Part shown: positions 41,323-50,921 of the stretch, piece by piece
Position numbering within the stretch: the stretch's first letter is position 1
Layout of the letters: each line of letters opens with the position of its first letter
Assembly (NCBI GenBank): GCA_049645705.1
Contig: JBARUK010000004.1
Location: forward strand, 186,001 to 250,000
DNA from: JBGNFV01 sp049645705
GTDB lineage: Bacteria; Bacteroidota; Bacteroidia; Cytophagales; Cyclobacteriaceae
DNA: 64,000 nucleotides
Direction of reading: 5' to 3'
The notes under the pieces: model-generated
Told to the model about the DNA's origin: nothing
Database searches by the model: none
What the model saw: the letters and a program-made list of their open reading frames with translations, nothing else
Translations under genes and position numbers: made by a program

Positions 41323-43329
41323 ATGAGAAACTATTTGTGGCTTTTTGCTATTCTGCTGGCTGCTGCCTGCCCGAAACAAGGCTATGCCCTGGCGGGGGCC
41401 GACACACTCCAGTACGCCATCTATTTCAGTGACCGGGAGGCAGGCTTTCAAAAAACGTGGCAGGATACCGAAGGGGCCTATCACACACTTTATGAGTTCA
41501 ATGACAGGGGGCGCGGGCCCGGTCTGTATGAAAAGATCACCCTTTCAGACGAGGGACTGATAGAGAGCCTATCTGTCAGCGGACATGACTACCTCAAAGA
41601 TTCCGTTTCGGAGACATTTACTGTATCCGGAAACAGGGCCGCATGGGAAAGCACCTTTGAGGAAGGCTCTGCCGAATGGAGCCCCGGCCTTATGTATACA
41701 CCCGGGAGTGGTTCGTTTCTGCCTTCGCAGATAATGGCCGCATACCTGATCAATAATGAAGGCCGAGAGGCAGACTTATTGCCAGCCGGTCAGGCTCGCC
41801 TGCTCGATGCCGAAGAGCACGTATTTGGTGACACCCTTTCGCTAAAGCTTGTTTCCATAGCAGGCATATCATTTACACCTTATTATTTATGGCTGGATGA
41901 CCAGGACAGGCTATTCAGCTACATGTATACTACCTGGTTCTCCATTTTACCAAAAGGCTACGAGGCGCTGAAGCCGGAGCTACTGGCCCTTCAGACAGCC
42001 AGGAAGGATGCTTATTTTAAAAAGCTGGCTGCAGACCTAATCGAAAAACCCTCTACAGCAGTAGCTATAACCAACGTAGCCCTGTACAACCCTGAGGCGG
42101 GGCAGGTGCAGGAAGGTATGACTGTGATGTTTGAAGACGATCGTATAACAATGGTACAGCCAACCGCATCGGCCGCGTTACCTGACGACATCCAGATCAT
42201 TGACGGTTCGGGCAAAACTTTGCTCCCGGGGCTTTTTGATATGCATACCCATATCAGTCAGAGCGATGGGCTGCTTCACCTTGCCGCCGGAATCACCTCC
42301 GTACGGGACCTGGGAAATACCCTGGACTTGCCAGCCCTGAAAAAGCAGTTTGACGAAAGCCAGCTTGTAGGTCCCCGAATGGTCGTAATGGCCGGATTTA
42401 TAGACCAGAAAGGACCTTACGCAGGTCCTATAGGCAAAACGATCACTTCCCTGGATGAAGGACTGGAAGCAGTGGAGTACTATCACAAACATGGCTACAA
42501 ACAGATCAAACTGTATAGCTCCATAGACCCGGCATGGGTGGCCCCGATAGCCGAAAAGGTTCATGCACTCGGTATGAGATTAAGCGGTCATATACCTGCT
42601 TTTATGACTGCCGAACAGGCCGTAAGAGATGGGTATGATGAAATACAGCATGCCAATATGGTACTATTAAACTTTATGCCCGACACCATCGATACCCGCA
42701 CCACATTGCGATTTACACACGTGGCTGAGCACGGACACGAGGTAAGCGTAGAGAGTGAAAGCTTCGGTAAATTTATCGATCTGCTAAAAGCGCATTCTGT
42801 AGTTCTGGACCCTACCGTATCCGTATTCGAAAATATGCTAAAAGCTGAAAAAGGAGAGGTAAGCCCGGTGTATGCGACAATAGCGGAAAGATTACCGGCT
42901 CAGGCACAGCGAGGTTTATACTCTGGTGGCCTGCCGGTACCCGAGGGCAAACGTAGTGTATACAATACATCTTACGGCCGGATGCTCGACATAGTACGTA
43001 AAGCTCATGAATCAGGCATTACTATCGTGCCCGGAACAGATGCCATGGCAGGTTTTGCCTTGCATCGGGAGCTTGAAAATTATGTGTCGGCCGGTATTTC
43101 AGAAGAAGACGTTTTAAAGATGGCGACACTAACTTCGGCAGAAGTTTCCGGCGTTTCAGAAGACCTTGGCTCGGTGGCAGAAGGTAAATTGGCTGATATG
43201 ATCCTGGTAAACGGCCGCCCCACTGATAACATCAGCGACATCAGAAACGTGGTACTGACTATAAAAAATGGTGATCTGTACTACCCGGAGGACCTTTATC
43301 GCTCTATAGGGGTTTCATGGACTGAATAG
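41323..43329 (+). CDS. Exported amidohydrolase-family protein with N-terminal extension
   Basis: 668 aa. Signal peptide, then about 230 residues of beta-rich extension with no recognised domain, then an amidohydrolase barrel: DMHTHI metal pair, Lys in YKQIKLY, RLSGHIPA and EIQHANM histidines and VPGTDAMAG Asp. The C-terminal small domain includes GKLADMILVNGRP. It probably hydrolyses an amide or lactam in the periplasm, such as a dipeptide or cyclic imide; substrate unknown. Confidence 0.85.
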   Translation: MRNYLWLFAILLAAACPKQGYALAGADTLQYAIYFSDREAGFQKTWQDTEGAYHTLYEFNDRGRGPGLYEKITLSDEGLIESLSVSGHDYLKDSVSETFTVSGNRAAWESTFEEGSAEWSPGLMYTPGSGSFLPSQIMAAYLINNEGREADLLPAGQARLLDAEEHVFGDTLSLKLVSIAGISFTPYYLWLDDQDRLFSYMYTTWFSILPKGYEALKPELLALQTARKDAYFKKLAADLIEKPSTAVAITNVALYNPEAGQVQEGMTVMFEDDRITMVQPTASAALPDDIQIIDGSGKTLLPGLFDMHTHISQSDGLLHLAAGITSVRDLGNTLDLPALKKQFDESQLVGPRMVVMAGFIDQKGPYAGPIGKTITSLDEGLEAVEYYHKHGYKQIKLYSSIDPAWVAPIAEKVHALGMRLSGHIPAFMTAEQAVRDGYDEIQHANMVLLNFMPDTIDTRTTLRFTHVAEHGHEVSVESESFGKFIDLLKAHSVVLDPTVSVFENMLKAEKGEVSPVYATIAERLPAQAQRGLYSGGLPVPEGKRSVYNTSYGRMLDIVRKAHESGITIVPGTDAMAGFALHRELENYVSAGISEEDVLKMATLTSAEVSGVSEDLGSVAEGKLADMILVNGRPTDNISDIRNVVLTIKNGDLYYPEDLYRSIGVSWTE

Positions 43330-43796
43330 CCTCAGAGAATTATTTGTAAAATATTTTCCAATTGAGGGTTACTTTACCGGGCCATCGCTATTAAGCAAAT
43401 GACAGATCATCATTACCGTCCGTAAGAAACAAACGTTTCAAAATGGATTTGGGATGCTTTGAACGTCACCCTGAACCTCCATTTTTTGAATAACCGGGAT
43501 CAGCACTACGAACCCACTAGTCATCGGTGAGTATTGACCCCCAGGTGTTATCAATGTAAAGAAAGCAGCATCGGAAGATGGCTGCTTTTTTTCGTTTAGA
43601 GATATGTAACGGTTTGCAAACCTGCTAACGACAATGATTAGCTCCTACAATCCATTAGCACCAACAGAAGTAATACTACGTTGATTTTCAGCCATTTATA
43701 CACAGCTAAATTTCGACAAAACCCCTTCTCACGGCTGGATTTAGCCTGTTGGCATACTAATTGTAATACTTAGACTGTAATCAAAGCCCGAGAGTT
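43330..43796 (+). other. Intergenic region with a free-standing terminator; possible small RNA
   Basis: 467 bp without a supportable protein gene. A strong plus-strand terminator at 43562-43592 lies 233 bp after the amidohydrolase stop and 205 bp before the next gene. That is distant for either, so a small untranslated transcript from 43340-43590, or a long 3' UTR, are the candidates. I see no promoter consensus or conserved RNA fold. Confidence 0.3.
43562..43592 (+). terminator. Intrinsic terminator, gene of origin unclear
   Basis: AGCAGCATC (43564-43572), loop GGAA, then GATGGCTGCT (43577-43586) with one bulged G, followed by a T-rich tract (seven T). Confidence 0.75.
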
Positions 43797-44363
43797 ATGA
43801 AACAGTTTATATTACTTGCAGGATTTGCCCTTAGTATGTTATTGAGCCAGGATGTACTTGCCCAGGGTAAGGGACATGGCCGACCAGAATGGGTTCGGGA
43901 GATGCAGGAAAACAAAGAAGCTGCAAAAGCGAACCGAAAATACAAAAAGCATAAGGGGAAAAAACAAACAGGAGATCGCGCCGAAGAAAGAAGAGAATGG
44001 GAAGAGTATGAAAAGGAAATCCGTAAGGAACGCGAGAAGATGAAAAAGGAGCGCGAAGAAATGCGTAAAGAAAGGGAAGAGATGAAAAAGGAGCGTAAAG
44101 AATGGGAAAAAGAGCGCAACGAGGATAAGGACACCGACGACAAATACGAAGGTGATGAGAAGGAGAGTAGGCGTGAACGCGGAAGCTCCAGGGGCGAAGG
44201 TTCTCGGAAAGAAGAGAGAGGTCCGGATAATGGTGATGACAAAAGGGACCAGAAAGACCGACGCAATAGAAGACAGCGCTATTCTAACAGCGGAGGCAGC
44301 TTTGCCGATCAGCTCAGCAAAACTCCTGGTGTCTTTTCGATGCCCATGCCCAAACAGGGCTAA
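43797..44363 (+). CDS. Exported, extremely charged Glu/Lys/Arg-rich protein
   Basis: 188 aa. Signal peptide ends DVLAQ. The middle (about 60-110) consists of nearly identical short units such as KEREEMKKERKEW, which would form a single long alpha helix or coiled coil; the tail is Gly/Ser/Asp rich. No catalytic motif or Cys. The repeated units could change length by slippage. A periplasmic structural or buffering role is conceivable but not shown. Confidence 0.75.
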   Translation: MKQFILLAGFALSMLLSQDVLAQGKGHGRPEWVREMQENKEAAKANRKYKKHKGKKQTGDRAEERREWEEYEKEIRKEREKMKKEREEMRKEREEMKKERKEWEKERNEDKDTDDKYEGDEKESRRERGSSRGEGSRKEERGPDNGDDKRDQKDRRNRRQRYSNSGGSFADQLSKTPGVFSMPMPKQG

Positions 44364-44414
44364 TATAACCGGACAATAAATGTATGAGGCCTTTTTCAAG
44401 CGGAGATGCCTGAG

Positions 44415-44422
44415 TATCTTTG
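44415..44422 (+). promoter_or_regulatory. Candidate -7 promoter element (TATCTTTG) at rsmG
   Basis: TATCTTTG matches TAnnTTTG and ends five bp before the rsmG ATG. If used, the transcript would begin at or next to the start codon, giving an almost leaderless mRNA. Confidence 0.4.
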
Positions 44423-44426
44423 CCAC

Positions 44427-45074
44427 ATGGAAAAGGCCTCTCTTATTTACAAGTACTTCCCCAACCTGTCCGAAAAACAAAAGCAGCAGTTCGAAGCCCT
44501 CGATGAACTATACCGGGACTGGAATGCCAAGATCAATCTTGTATCCCGAAAAGACATAGACCACCTGTATGGTAAGCACATACTACACTCACTTTCTATA
44601 GCCAGGATAGTCGATTTCCAACCCGGAACGCTGGTACTGGACGTAGGCACGGGAGGAGGCTTTCCAGGCATTCCGCTGGCTATTCTGTATCCGGAAGTGG
44701 AGTTTCACCTGGTAGATAGTATCGGTAAAAAGATCAAAGTAGTAGAGGCTGTCATCAGCGACCTGAAGCTGGTAAATGTCCGGGCCGAAAAGATAAGAGC
44801 AGAGCAGATTGAAGAAACAGGGAGCTATGAGTTTGTGGTGAGCCGTGCCGTTACCCGCCTTAAGGAACTGTATCGCTGGGTCAAACCACTTATTTCTACC
44901 GTTTCTCATCATGACCTGCCCAATGGGGTCATTTCTCTGAAAGGGGGGGATCTTGCAGAGGAAATTCATGAAGCCAACCTGGATACCAGGATGTTCGAGA
45001 TACAGGAGATATTCCCTGAAGAGTATTTTGACACGAAAAAGATCGTATACGCCAGGAGAGGAAAAAAGGGCTGA
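44427..45074 (+). CDS. rsmG: 16S rRNA (guanine527-N7)-methyltransferase
   Basis: 215 aa from ATG 44427. Class I SAM methyltransferase: LVLDVGTGGGFPGIPLAI is the AdoMet loop, WNAKINLVSRKD the GidB N-terminal motif, and VVSRAVTRLKEL the conserved catalytic-side region. It makes m7G527 in 16S rRNA; loss gives low-level streptomycin resistance in other bacteria. Confidence 0.96.
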   Translation: MEKASLIYKYFPNLSEKQKQQFEALDELYRDWNAKINLVSRKDIDHLYGKHILHSLSIARIVDFQPGTLVLDVGTGGGFPGIPLAILYPEVEFHLVDSIGKKIKVVEAVISDLKLVNVRAEKIRAEQIEETGSYEFVVSRAVTRLKELYRWVKPLISTVSHHDLPNGVISLKGGDLAEEIHEANLDTRMFEIQEIFPEEYFDTKKIVYARRGKKG

Positions 45075-45210
45075 AGTAGTTTATAGTCCTTTGTATTCAG
45101 GTGATAGGGCAGTATGCGGTCACGGACAATGACCCCTCTTTTATCAAAAAGAAACCTTCCGGGAAAACCTCCTAGCAAGTACTAAGCACAAAATGCATTC
45201 CGCTAATAAG

Positions 45211-45256
45211 AAAAAATAAAGTTGCCTTCGTCAAACTACGGACAAAAGGCAACTTT
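45211..45256 (-). terminator. Intrinsic terminator after the E1 dehydrogenase gene
   Basis: An 11-bp perfect stem (45256-45246 with 45228-45218), with a 17-nt loop, followed on the minus strand by ATTTTTT. It lies 88 bp after the E1 stop. Confidence 0.75.
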
Positions 45257-45343
45257 GAATATTTAGCCAGCATGCGTTTCTTATAGTTATCAGGTTTCCC
45301 AGTAAGCATTGTATAGTTTCTGTGCTACAACCGGAACTTCAGA

Positions 45344-47749
45344 TCAATACAACGCAGGGTATTTGCCTGGCTCTACCTCACTCATAAGCTCGTATATCTT
45401 ATCGAATACAGTTTCCGTATTTGGCTTACTGAAGTAGTCACCGTCAGATGAATAAGCTGGTCTGTGCGCCTCACCGGTAATAGTTACCGGCTGGCTGTCC
45501 AGGTAGAAGTAGCCATCCTGCTCTTCCAGCACCTTTTGCATCATGTAGGCGCTGGCACCTCCCGGTACGTCCTCATCGGCAAATACCACACGGTTCGTTT
45601 TCTTCAGTGACTCTATTATCGAGTGATGTATATCGAAAGGCAACAGCGTCTGCACGTCGATTACCTCACAGCTTATGCCTATTTCATCCAGTTGCTCAGC
45701 TGCTTCCATCATTACGCGGCACATAGAGCCATACGTTACCACAGTCACGTCAGTACCCTCACGCAGCACTTCGGGCACACCCAGAGGCACTGTGAATTCA
45801 CCTATGTTTTGTGGTATACTTTCCTTTAGCCTATAGCCATTCAGGCATTCGATAATAAGCGCCGGATCATCAGATCTTAGCATAGTATTGTAAAAACCGG
45901 CCGCCTGGGTCATGTTTCGTGGCACCAGTACATATATGCCTCTCAAGCTATGGAGGATCATACCTATAGGAGAGCCGGAATGCCATACACCTTCCAGCCT
46001 GTGGCCCCTGGTACGGATGATCAGCGGAGCTTTCTGCCCACCAGCCGTACGGTACTGAAGACAGGCCAGATCATCAGACAATATCTGAATAGCATACAGT
46101 AGATAATCCAGGTATTGTATCTCTGCGATAGGGCGCAGACCGCGCAGCGCAGTACCTATCCCCTGCCCTATGATCGTGCATTCCCGGATGCCCGTATCAG
46201 TCACTCTTATTTCGCCATACTTATCCTGCAATCCCGCAAAAGCCTGGTTTACATCACCTATACGACCAACATCTTCGCCAAAAGCAAATACCCGCGGGTC
46301 GCGATCCAATGCCGCATCGAAGCATGCCTGCAGTACTTCACGACCATCTACCGACTTGTCTGTGTCGGCAAACTGAGGCTCCACCGTTTCTACTTTCAGA
46401 GCCGACTGTTCTGACTCGGAATATAGGTGCGAACTGTATCTCCTGCGGTTAGCCTCCAGGTTATCCGCAAGCCATTTTTGAAGGGCTTCGCGGCTTTCAC
46501 TGTTTTCTGTACGGACCAGCCTCAGACTCAGCTTAATGGTACGGATGATGTCCGTTCTGATAGGGTTCATCGTTTCCTTAAGCTCTTTGGCCAGTGCACC
46601 GACTTCATCACCCTTAGAGCTATTTTCGGCCAGCTTATCTATCAGGCCAACTGCCTCTTCCAGTTCAGCTTTAATATCTCCGGTAAATGCCTTCCAGGCA
46701 GCATTCTTTGCTTCCCGCGCTTCTTTTTGAGTTTCTTTTTCAATCTGGTCTAACTCTTCTTCCGTAGCCATTTCCTGGCTAAGTATCCAGTGGCGCATCT
46801 GGCGCAGGCAATCATGCTCTGCCTCCCATTCCAGGCGGTCTTTGCTCTTATAGCGTTCGTGGCTACCGGATGTGGAGTGGCCCTGGGGCTGGGTCATTTC
46901 GTATACATGCAGCAGCACAGGCACATGTTCTTCGCGGCATGTTGTTTCTGCCTTCTGGTAAGCTGCCAGCAGACCGGGATAGTCCCAGCCGCGTACAGTG
47001 ATGATCTCGTAGCCCTTTTTATCATCAGTACGCTGAAATCCCTGCAGGACTTCACTGATAGAGCCCTTAGTCGTATGATATTCTTTAGGTACCGAAATAC
47101 CGTAGTCGTCATCCCAGATGGAGACGAGCATAGGTACCTGCAGTACACCAGCAGCATTGATGGCTTCATAGAACATGCCTTCTGATGTGCTCGCATTACC
47201 GATAGTGCCGAAAGCAATCTCATTGCCATTCACGCTGAATTCTTTCAACTCATTAAGGGCCGGATTCTCACGATACAGCTTGCTGGCGTAGGCCAATCCT
47301 ACAAGGCGGGGCATTTGTGAGGCGGTAGGTGAAATATCGGAACTGCTGTTGGGTTGGTCTGTCTGTGACTGCCATTCACCATTCTCGTCCAGGAAGCGTG
47401 TCCCGAAGTGGCCGTTCATCAACCGGCCGCCGGAAGCAGGCTCAGCCTCAAGGTCCGTATGAGCATATAGCTGCGCAAAGTATTCCTGTACTGTGGACTG
47501 CCCTATGGCAAACATGAACGTCTGGTCGCGGTAGTACCCTGACCGCCAGTCGCCGGGCTTAAATGCCCTGGCCATAGCCAATTGGGCAAGTTCTTTTCCA
47601 TCGCCAAAAATGCCGAACTTGGCCTTACCCATGAACACTTCCTTACGGCCCATAAGGCTGGCATGACGGCTCAGCCATCCGAGACGGTAGTCGGAAACAA
47701 TTTGTTCACGGTCGAGATCAACTTCTGTGGTAATGTCCTGTACGTTCAC
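45344..47749 (-). CDS. Fused E1 alpha/beta subunit of a 2-oxoacid (branched-chain type) dehydrogenase
   Basis: 801 aa from GTG 47749. The N-terminal half is the thiamine-pyrophosphate-binding alpha subunit (VSIWDDDYGISVPKEY, QGHSTSGSHERY), and the C-terminal half from about 465 is the beta subunit (FGEDVGRIGDVNQAF, FADEDVPGGASAYM). It decarboxylates 2-oxoacids and passes the acyl group to an E2 lipoyl protein. Single-chain fusions are common in Bacteroidota. E2 and E3 are not in the window, and the monocistronic gene ends in its own terminator. Confidence 0.92.
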   Translation of the reverse strand: MNVQDITTEVDLDREQIVSDYRLGWLSRHASLMGRKEVFMGKAKFGIFGDGKELAQLAMARAFKPGDWRSGYYRDQTFMFAIGQSTVQEYFAQLYAHTDLEAEPASGGRLMNGHFGTRFLDENGEWQSQTDQPNSSSDISPTASQMPRLVGLAYASKLYRENPALNELKEFSVNGNEIAFGTIGNASTSEGMFYEAINAAGVLQVPMLVSIWDDDYGISVPKEYHTTKGSISEVLQGFQRTDDKKGYEIITVRGWDYPGLLAAYQKAETTCREEHVPVLLHVYEMTQPQGHSTSGSHERYKSKDRLEWEAEHDCLRQMRHWILSQEMATEEELDQIEKETQKEAREAKNAAWKAFTGDIKAELEEAVGLIDKLAENSSKGDEVGALAKELKETMNPIRTDIIRTIKLSLRLVRTENSESREALQKWLADNLEANRRRYSSHLYSESEQSALKVETVEPQFADTDKSVDGREVLQACFDAALDRDPRVFAFGEDVGRIGDVNQAFAGLQDKYGEIRVTDTGIRECTIIGQGIGTALRGLRPIAEIQYLDYLLYAIQILSDDLACLQYRTAGGQKAPLIIRTRGHRLEGVWHSGSPIGMILHSLRGIYVLVPRNMTQAAGFYNTMLRSDDPALIIECLNGYRLKESIPQNIGEFTVPLGVPEVLREGTDVTVVTYGSMCRVMMEAAEQLDEIGISCEVIDVQTLLPFDIHHSIIESLKKTNRVVFADEDVPGGASAYMMQKVLEEQDGYFYLDSQPVTITGEAHRPAYSSDGDYFSKPNTETVFDKIYELMSEVEPGKYPALY

Positions 47750-47912
47750 GATAAAATGCTTTAGAATGCAACTAAAAAGGAAAAAATGCAGTGGTCAGAT
47801 TACCCGCAGCAAACCAAATTTACACAAAATGACCAAGCGGTCAAATCGCTGCAAACGATTGCTGGTTTATTAAGAAATCATAAAGTAGTGTGCTTGTTTC
47901 CCCTCGGAATAT

Positions 47913-47920
47913 TATATTTG
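47913..47920 (+). promoter_or_regulatory. Candidate promoter (TTG at 47894, TATATTTG at 47913)
   Basis: TATATTTG fits the -7 consensus, with a TTG 16 bp upstream and the ATG of the DUF1573 gene 27 bp downstream. Spacing is slightly short for the -33 element. Confidence 0.45.
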
Positions 47921-47946
47921 TATTTGGAACCCTGTATAAAATAGCT

Positions 47947-48744
47947 ATGAGATCAGAAAGCCGTTTCGATAAAATATTATTTGCTCTGTTTTTTTTCCTG
48001 TTTTTTGGTGGAGTAGCTTTTGCTCAGCCACAGGCAACCTTTGTGGAAGACCTTCATAATTTTGGAAAAATACAGGAAGGCTCAGTAGCTACTTACGAAT
48101 TTCGCTTTACCAATACAGGTGATCAGCCATTGGTCATCAATAATGTTCGCGCAAGCTGCGGGTGTACTACGCCTTTCTATACAAAAGAGCCTGTTATGCC
48201 GGGCAGGGAAGGGGTAATCACAGCTAGCTACAATAGTAAGAATCGTCCCGGGGCTTTTCACAAAAGTATCACAGTAAACAGTAATGCGGCCACTCCTTCT
48301 TACGTGCTATATATCAAAGGGGAAGCTGTAAAGGAAACTGATCCTGAAAAGCTGTACACACCTGAAGAACTGGCAAACTCACCCGTTATATCCTTGGCTC
48401 AAAGGGAAGTCAACGCCGGAAGAGTGGAAGCAAACCAGCCAGTACCATTGCGTGTACGAATAGAGAACCGTGGAAACAGTAAGCTTGTCATATCCAGCGT
48501 GCATAGTAGCTGCCGCTGTGTGGCGTACCGTGCCAGTGACGACATGATTATCCAACCGGGCGAAACCAAGGAAGTAGAGCTTAGGCTACAGCCGCCTATA
48601 CCCGGCCTTATCAATAATGAAGTCGTTATTTTCTCAAATGATCTTCGAAACCCTGAAGTTACTTTCACTCTGAAAGCCGAGGTGGTAAACAGCCTGATGA
48701 ACAATAATATGTTGAAGGAAGGCGAAAGCCCCTTTGAATTTTAA
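47947..48744 (+). CDS. Exported DUF1573 protein with two Ig-like domains
   Basis: 265 aa from ATG 47947; the signal peptide ends GVAFAQ. Two DUF1573/ASH-type beta sandwiches are visible: the first with FGKIQEGSVATYEFRFTNTG and RASCGCTTP, the second with ENRGNSKLVISSVHSSCRC. The Cys-x-Cys pairs in both are typical of the family in Bacteroidota. A periplasmic or outer-membrane role is likely; the exact function is unknown. Confidence 0.88.
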   Translation: MRSESRFDKILFALFFFLFFGGVAFAQPQATFVEDLHNFGKIQEGSVATYEFRFTNTGDQPLVINNVRASCGCTTPFYTKEPVMPGREGVITASYNSKNRPGAFHKSITVNSNAATPSYVLYIKGEAVKETDPEKLYTPEELANSPVISLAQREVNAGRVEANQPVPLRVRIENRGNSKLVISSVHSSCRCVAYRASDDMIIQPGETKEVELRLQPPIPGLINNEVVIFSNDLRNPEVTFTLKAEVVNSLMNNNMLKEGESPFEF

Positions 48745-48748
48745 AGAA

Positions 48749-49570
48749 CTATACGGCTCTAGCCAGTTCTTTACTTTTCACCATATTACCTGATATTGAG
48801 CCGTCTCTCTTAGCAAAAATTACAAGCTCCTTCGTAACCAGGTACTTAAAAGGCCATACACTGAAGTTTATCTGCTGTAGTCCCGGTAGCTTATTGAGCT
48901 TACAATGACTGTGCCTCACCTTTTGCTCAAAACCTGCTCCTAAGGCCAGTGATATCAGCTTGCTGTAAGTAAGGTGATTTAGTTCCAGATATTCATTTTT
49001 GAGGTCATGCCGGCCTACCAGTGTGCGATTATGCTTATCTATCAGTTTCATCAGGTACTTCTTGGGCAAATACTGGCTCCACGGAATCCTGACCCAGGGA
49101 GACAAGTGCGCAGCCCAGGGACTTTCCCATGGCGGAAAGCTTACAAACAGAACACCATCATCCGCAAGGCAGTCTTTGAGCTTATCTAATATGGCACTCA
49201 GAACAGGGAAAGCGATATGCTCCGCCACATCATTCATAAAGATCACATCGTATTTTTCTTCAGGAGGATCCGTAAGAATATTCTGTAGGTGAAAATTGAC
49301 CCTGCCGTCATTAGGTCCGTGCTTTTCCAGCAGAGCGTTAGATATTTCAATATGATTTTCATCAATGTCATATCCATCTATCTGGCAGTCAAACTGTTTT
49401 GCTATCCAGATAGTCATGCCCCCCATTCCACAGCCAAAGTCCAGCACCTTAAGTCCATCCAGTGACAGGTATTGCCTGATAAGCTTTTTGTCTAACCAGA
49501 GGTGTGAATCCTCACTCAGCAGATTTCGCTCAGCATAATCAAAGCCTTCTTCAAATTGTGAATTCTGCAT
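48749..49570 (-). CDS. Class I SAM-dependent methyltransferase
   Basis: 273 aa. The Rossmann core starts with KVLDFGCGMGGMTIWIA (AdoMet loop), IDGYDIDENHIEI, and VIFMNDVAEHI (motif in place of the usual acidic post-II region). The last third has no recognised domain. The enzyme class is clear but the substrate is not. Convergent with the DUF1573 gene, 4 bp apart. Confidence 0.88.
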   Translation of the reverse strand: MQNSQFEEGFDYAERNLLSEDSHLWLDKKLIRQYLSLDGLKVLDFGCGMGGMTIWIAKQFDCQIDGYDIDENHIEISNALLEKHGPNDGRVNFHLQNILTDPPEEKYDVIFMNDVAEHIAFPVLSAILDKLKDCLADDGVLFVSFPPWESPWAAHLSPWVRIPWSQYLPKKYLMKLIDKHNRTLVGRHDLKNEYLELNHLTYSKLISLALGAGFEQKVRHSHCKLNKLPGLQQINFSVWPFKYLVTKELVIFAKRDGSISGNMVKSKELARAV

Positions 49571-49713
49571 TTTTATTGGCGGTTAGAGTCTGTTTTCAGT
49601 ATTAAATTAGCACAATTCAAGTAAAAATAAAATTCTATACAGCCGATATATATAAGTGCGAATGTCTCATATCTTATCGCTCAGCAATGTTATTTTATTT
49701 AGGCCGCTTTAAC

Positions 49714-49721
49714 TATATTTG
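49714..49721 (+). promoter_or_regulatory. Candidate -7 promoter element (TATATTTG) for ald
   Basis: TATATTTG lies 29 bp before the ald ATG in an AT-rich region, with T-rich sequence but no exact TTG where -33 is expected. Confidence 0.4.
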
Positions 49722-49750
49722 CGCCCAGCCCCAAAAATTGAATATTGAAG

Positions 49751-50866
49751 ATGATTATTGGCGTACCTAAAGAAATAAAGAATAACGAGAACAGGGTAGC
49801 ACTTACCCCCGCAGGTTGTGCTGAACTCGTTAAGTTTGGTCATACTGTTTATATACAGCATACTGCCGGTATAGGTAGTGGCTTCATGGACGAAGAATAC
49901 ACGGCTGCCGGAGCTACTATACTACCTACTATAGAGGAGGTATACGGTATCGCCGAAATGATCATGAAGGTAAAAGAACCCATTGAGCAGGAATATAGCC
50001 TCGTAAAGAAGGATCAGCTCGTATTTACCTACTTCCATTTTGCCTCTTCACAGCCGCTTACCGATGCTATGATAGAAAGTGGCGCTGTTTGCCTGGCTTA
50101 TGAGACGGTGGAAAAAGAGGACAGAAGCCTTCCTTTGCTTATTCCTATGTCTGAAGTAGCAGGCCGTATGTCTATTCAGCAGGGGGCCAAATATCTGGAG
50201 AAGCCACTGAGAGGCCGCGGTATCCTTCTGGGTGGCGTGCCTGGTGTTCGCCCCGCCAAAGTACTCGTACTGGGCGGAGGTATAGTAGGCACCCACGCAG
50301 CTAAAATGGCGGCAGGACTGGGGGCAGACGTGACTATAATGGATGTGAACCTGCAGCGTTTACGTTACCTGGCTGATATTATGCCTGCTAACGTTAACAC
50401 CTACATGTCCAACGAATACAACATCCGTGACATCCTGCCTTCGATCGACCTTGTCATTGGTGCTGTACTTATACCCGGCGCTAAGGCTCCCCACCTCGTA
50501 ACACGCGACATGCTTAAACTAATGAGGCCGGGCACTGTATTGGTAGACGTGGCTGTGGACCAGGGCGGATGCATTGAAACATGTAAGCCAACTACTCACG
50601 CAGACCCTACCTACATCATAGATGACATTGTACACTACTGTGTGGCCAATATGCCGGGAGCTGTTCCTTACACCTCTACCCTGGCCCTTACAAATGCGAC
50701 ATTCCCGTACGCTCTTCAACTGGCCAACCGCGGGTGGAAAGATGCAAGCCGTCGTAGTGACGAAATCAAGAAGGGGCTGAACATCATCAATGGTGACATC
50801 GTGTACGAAGGGGTATCTAATGCCTTCGGCAGAAAATTCGTTCCTGTAGAAAAATACATCGGCTGA
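49751..50866 (+). CDS. ald: Alanine dehydrogenase
   Basis: 371 aa from ATG 49751, giving the family start MIIGVPKEIKNNENRVALTP; a TTG two codons upstream is possible. Catalytic Lys in MIMKVKEP and His in TYFHFASSQ, NAD loop VLGGGIVGTHAAKMA. It converts alanine to pyruvate and ammonia with NAD. A strong bidirectional terminator follows. Confidence 0.96.
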   Translation: MIIGVPKEIKNNENRVALTPAGCAELVKFGHTVYIQHTAGIGSGFMDEEYTAAGATILPTIEEVYGIAEMIMKVKEPIEQEYSLVKKDQLVFTYFHFASSQPLTDAMIESGAVCLAYETVEKEDRSLPLLIPMSEVAGRMSIQQGAKYLEKPLRGRGILLGGVPGVRPAKVLVLGGGIVGTHAAKMAAGLGADVTIMDVNLQRLRYLADIMPANVNTYMSNEYNIRDILPSIDLVIGAVLIPGAKAPHLVTRDMLKLMRPGTVLVDVAVDQGGCIETCKPTTHADPTYIIDDIVHYCVANMPGAVPYTSTLALTNATFPYALQLANRGWKDASRRSDEIKKGLNIINGDIVYEGVSNAFGRKFVPVEKYIG

Positions 50867-50893
50867 CAATCATTCCGGTCGTATACAAAAAGC

Positions 50894-50918
50894 AAGGGTG
50901 TCCTTTTCAGACACCCTT
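50894..50918. terminator. Bidirectional intrinsic terminator between ald and the HsdR_N gene
   Basis: AAGGGTGTC (50894-50902) pairs perfectly with GACACCCTT (50910-50918); TTTTCTT follows on the plus strand and GCTTTTTG on the minus strand, so it can serve both convergent genes. Confidence 0.85.
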
Positions 50919-50921
50919 TTC

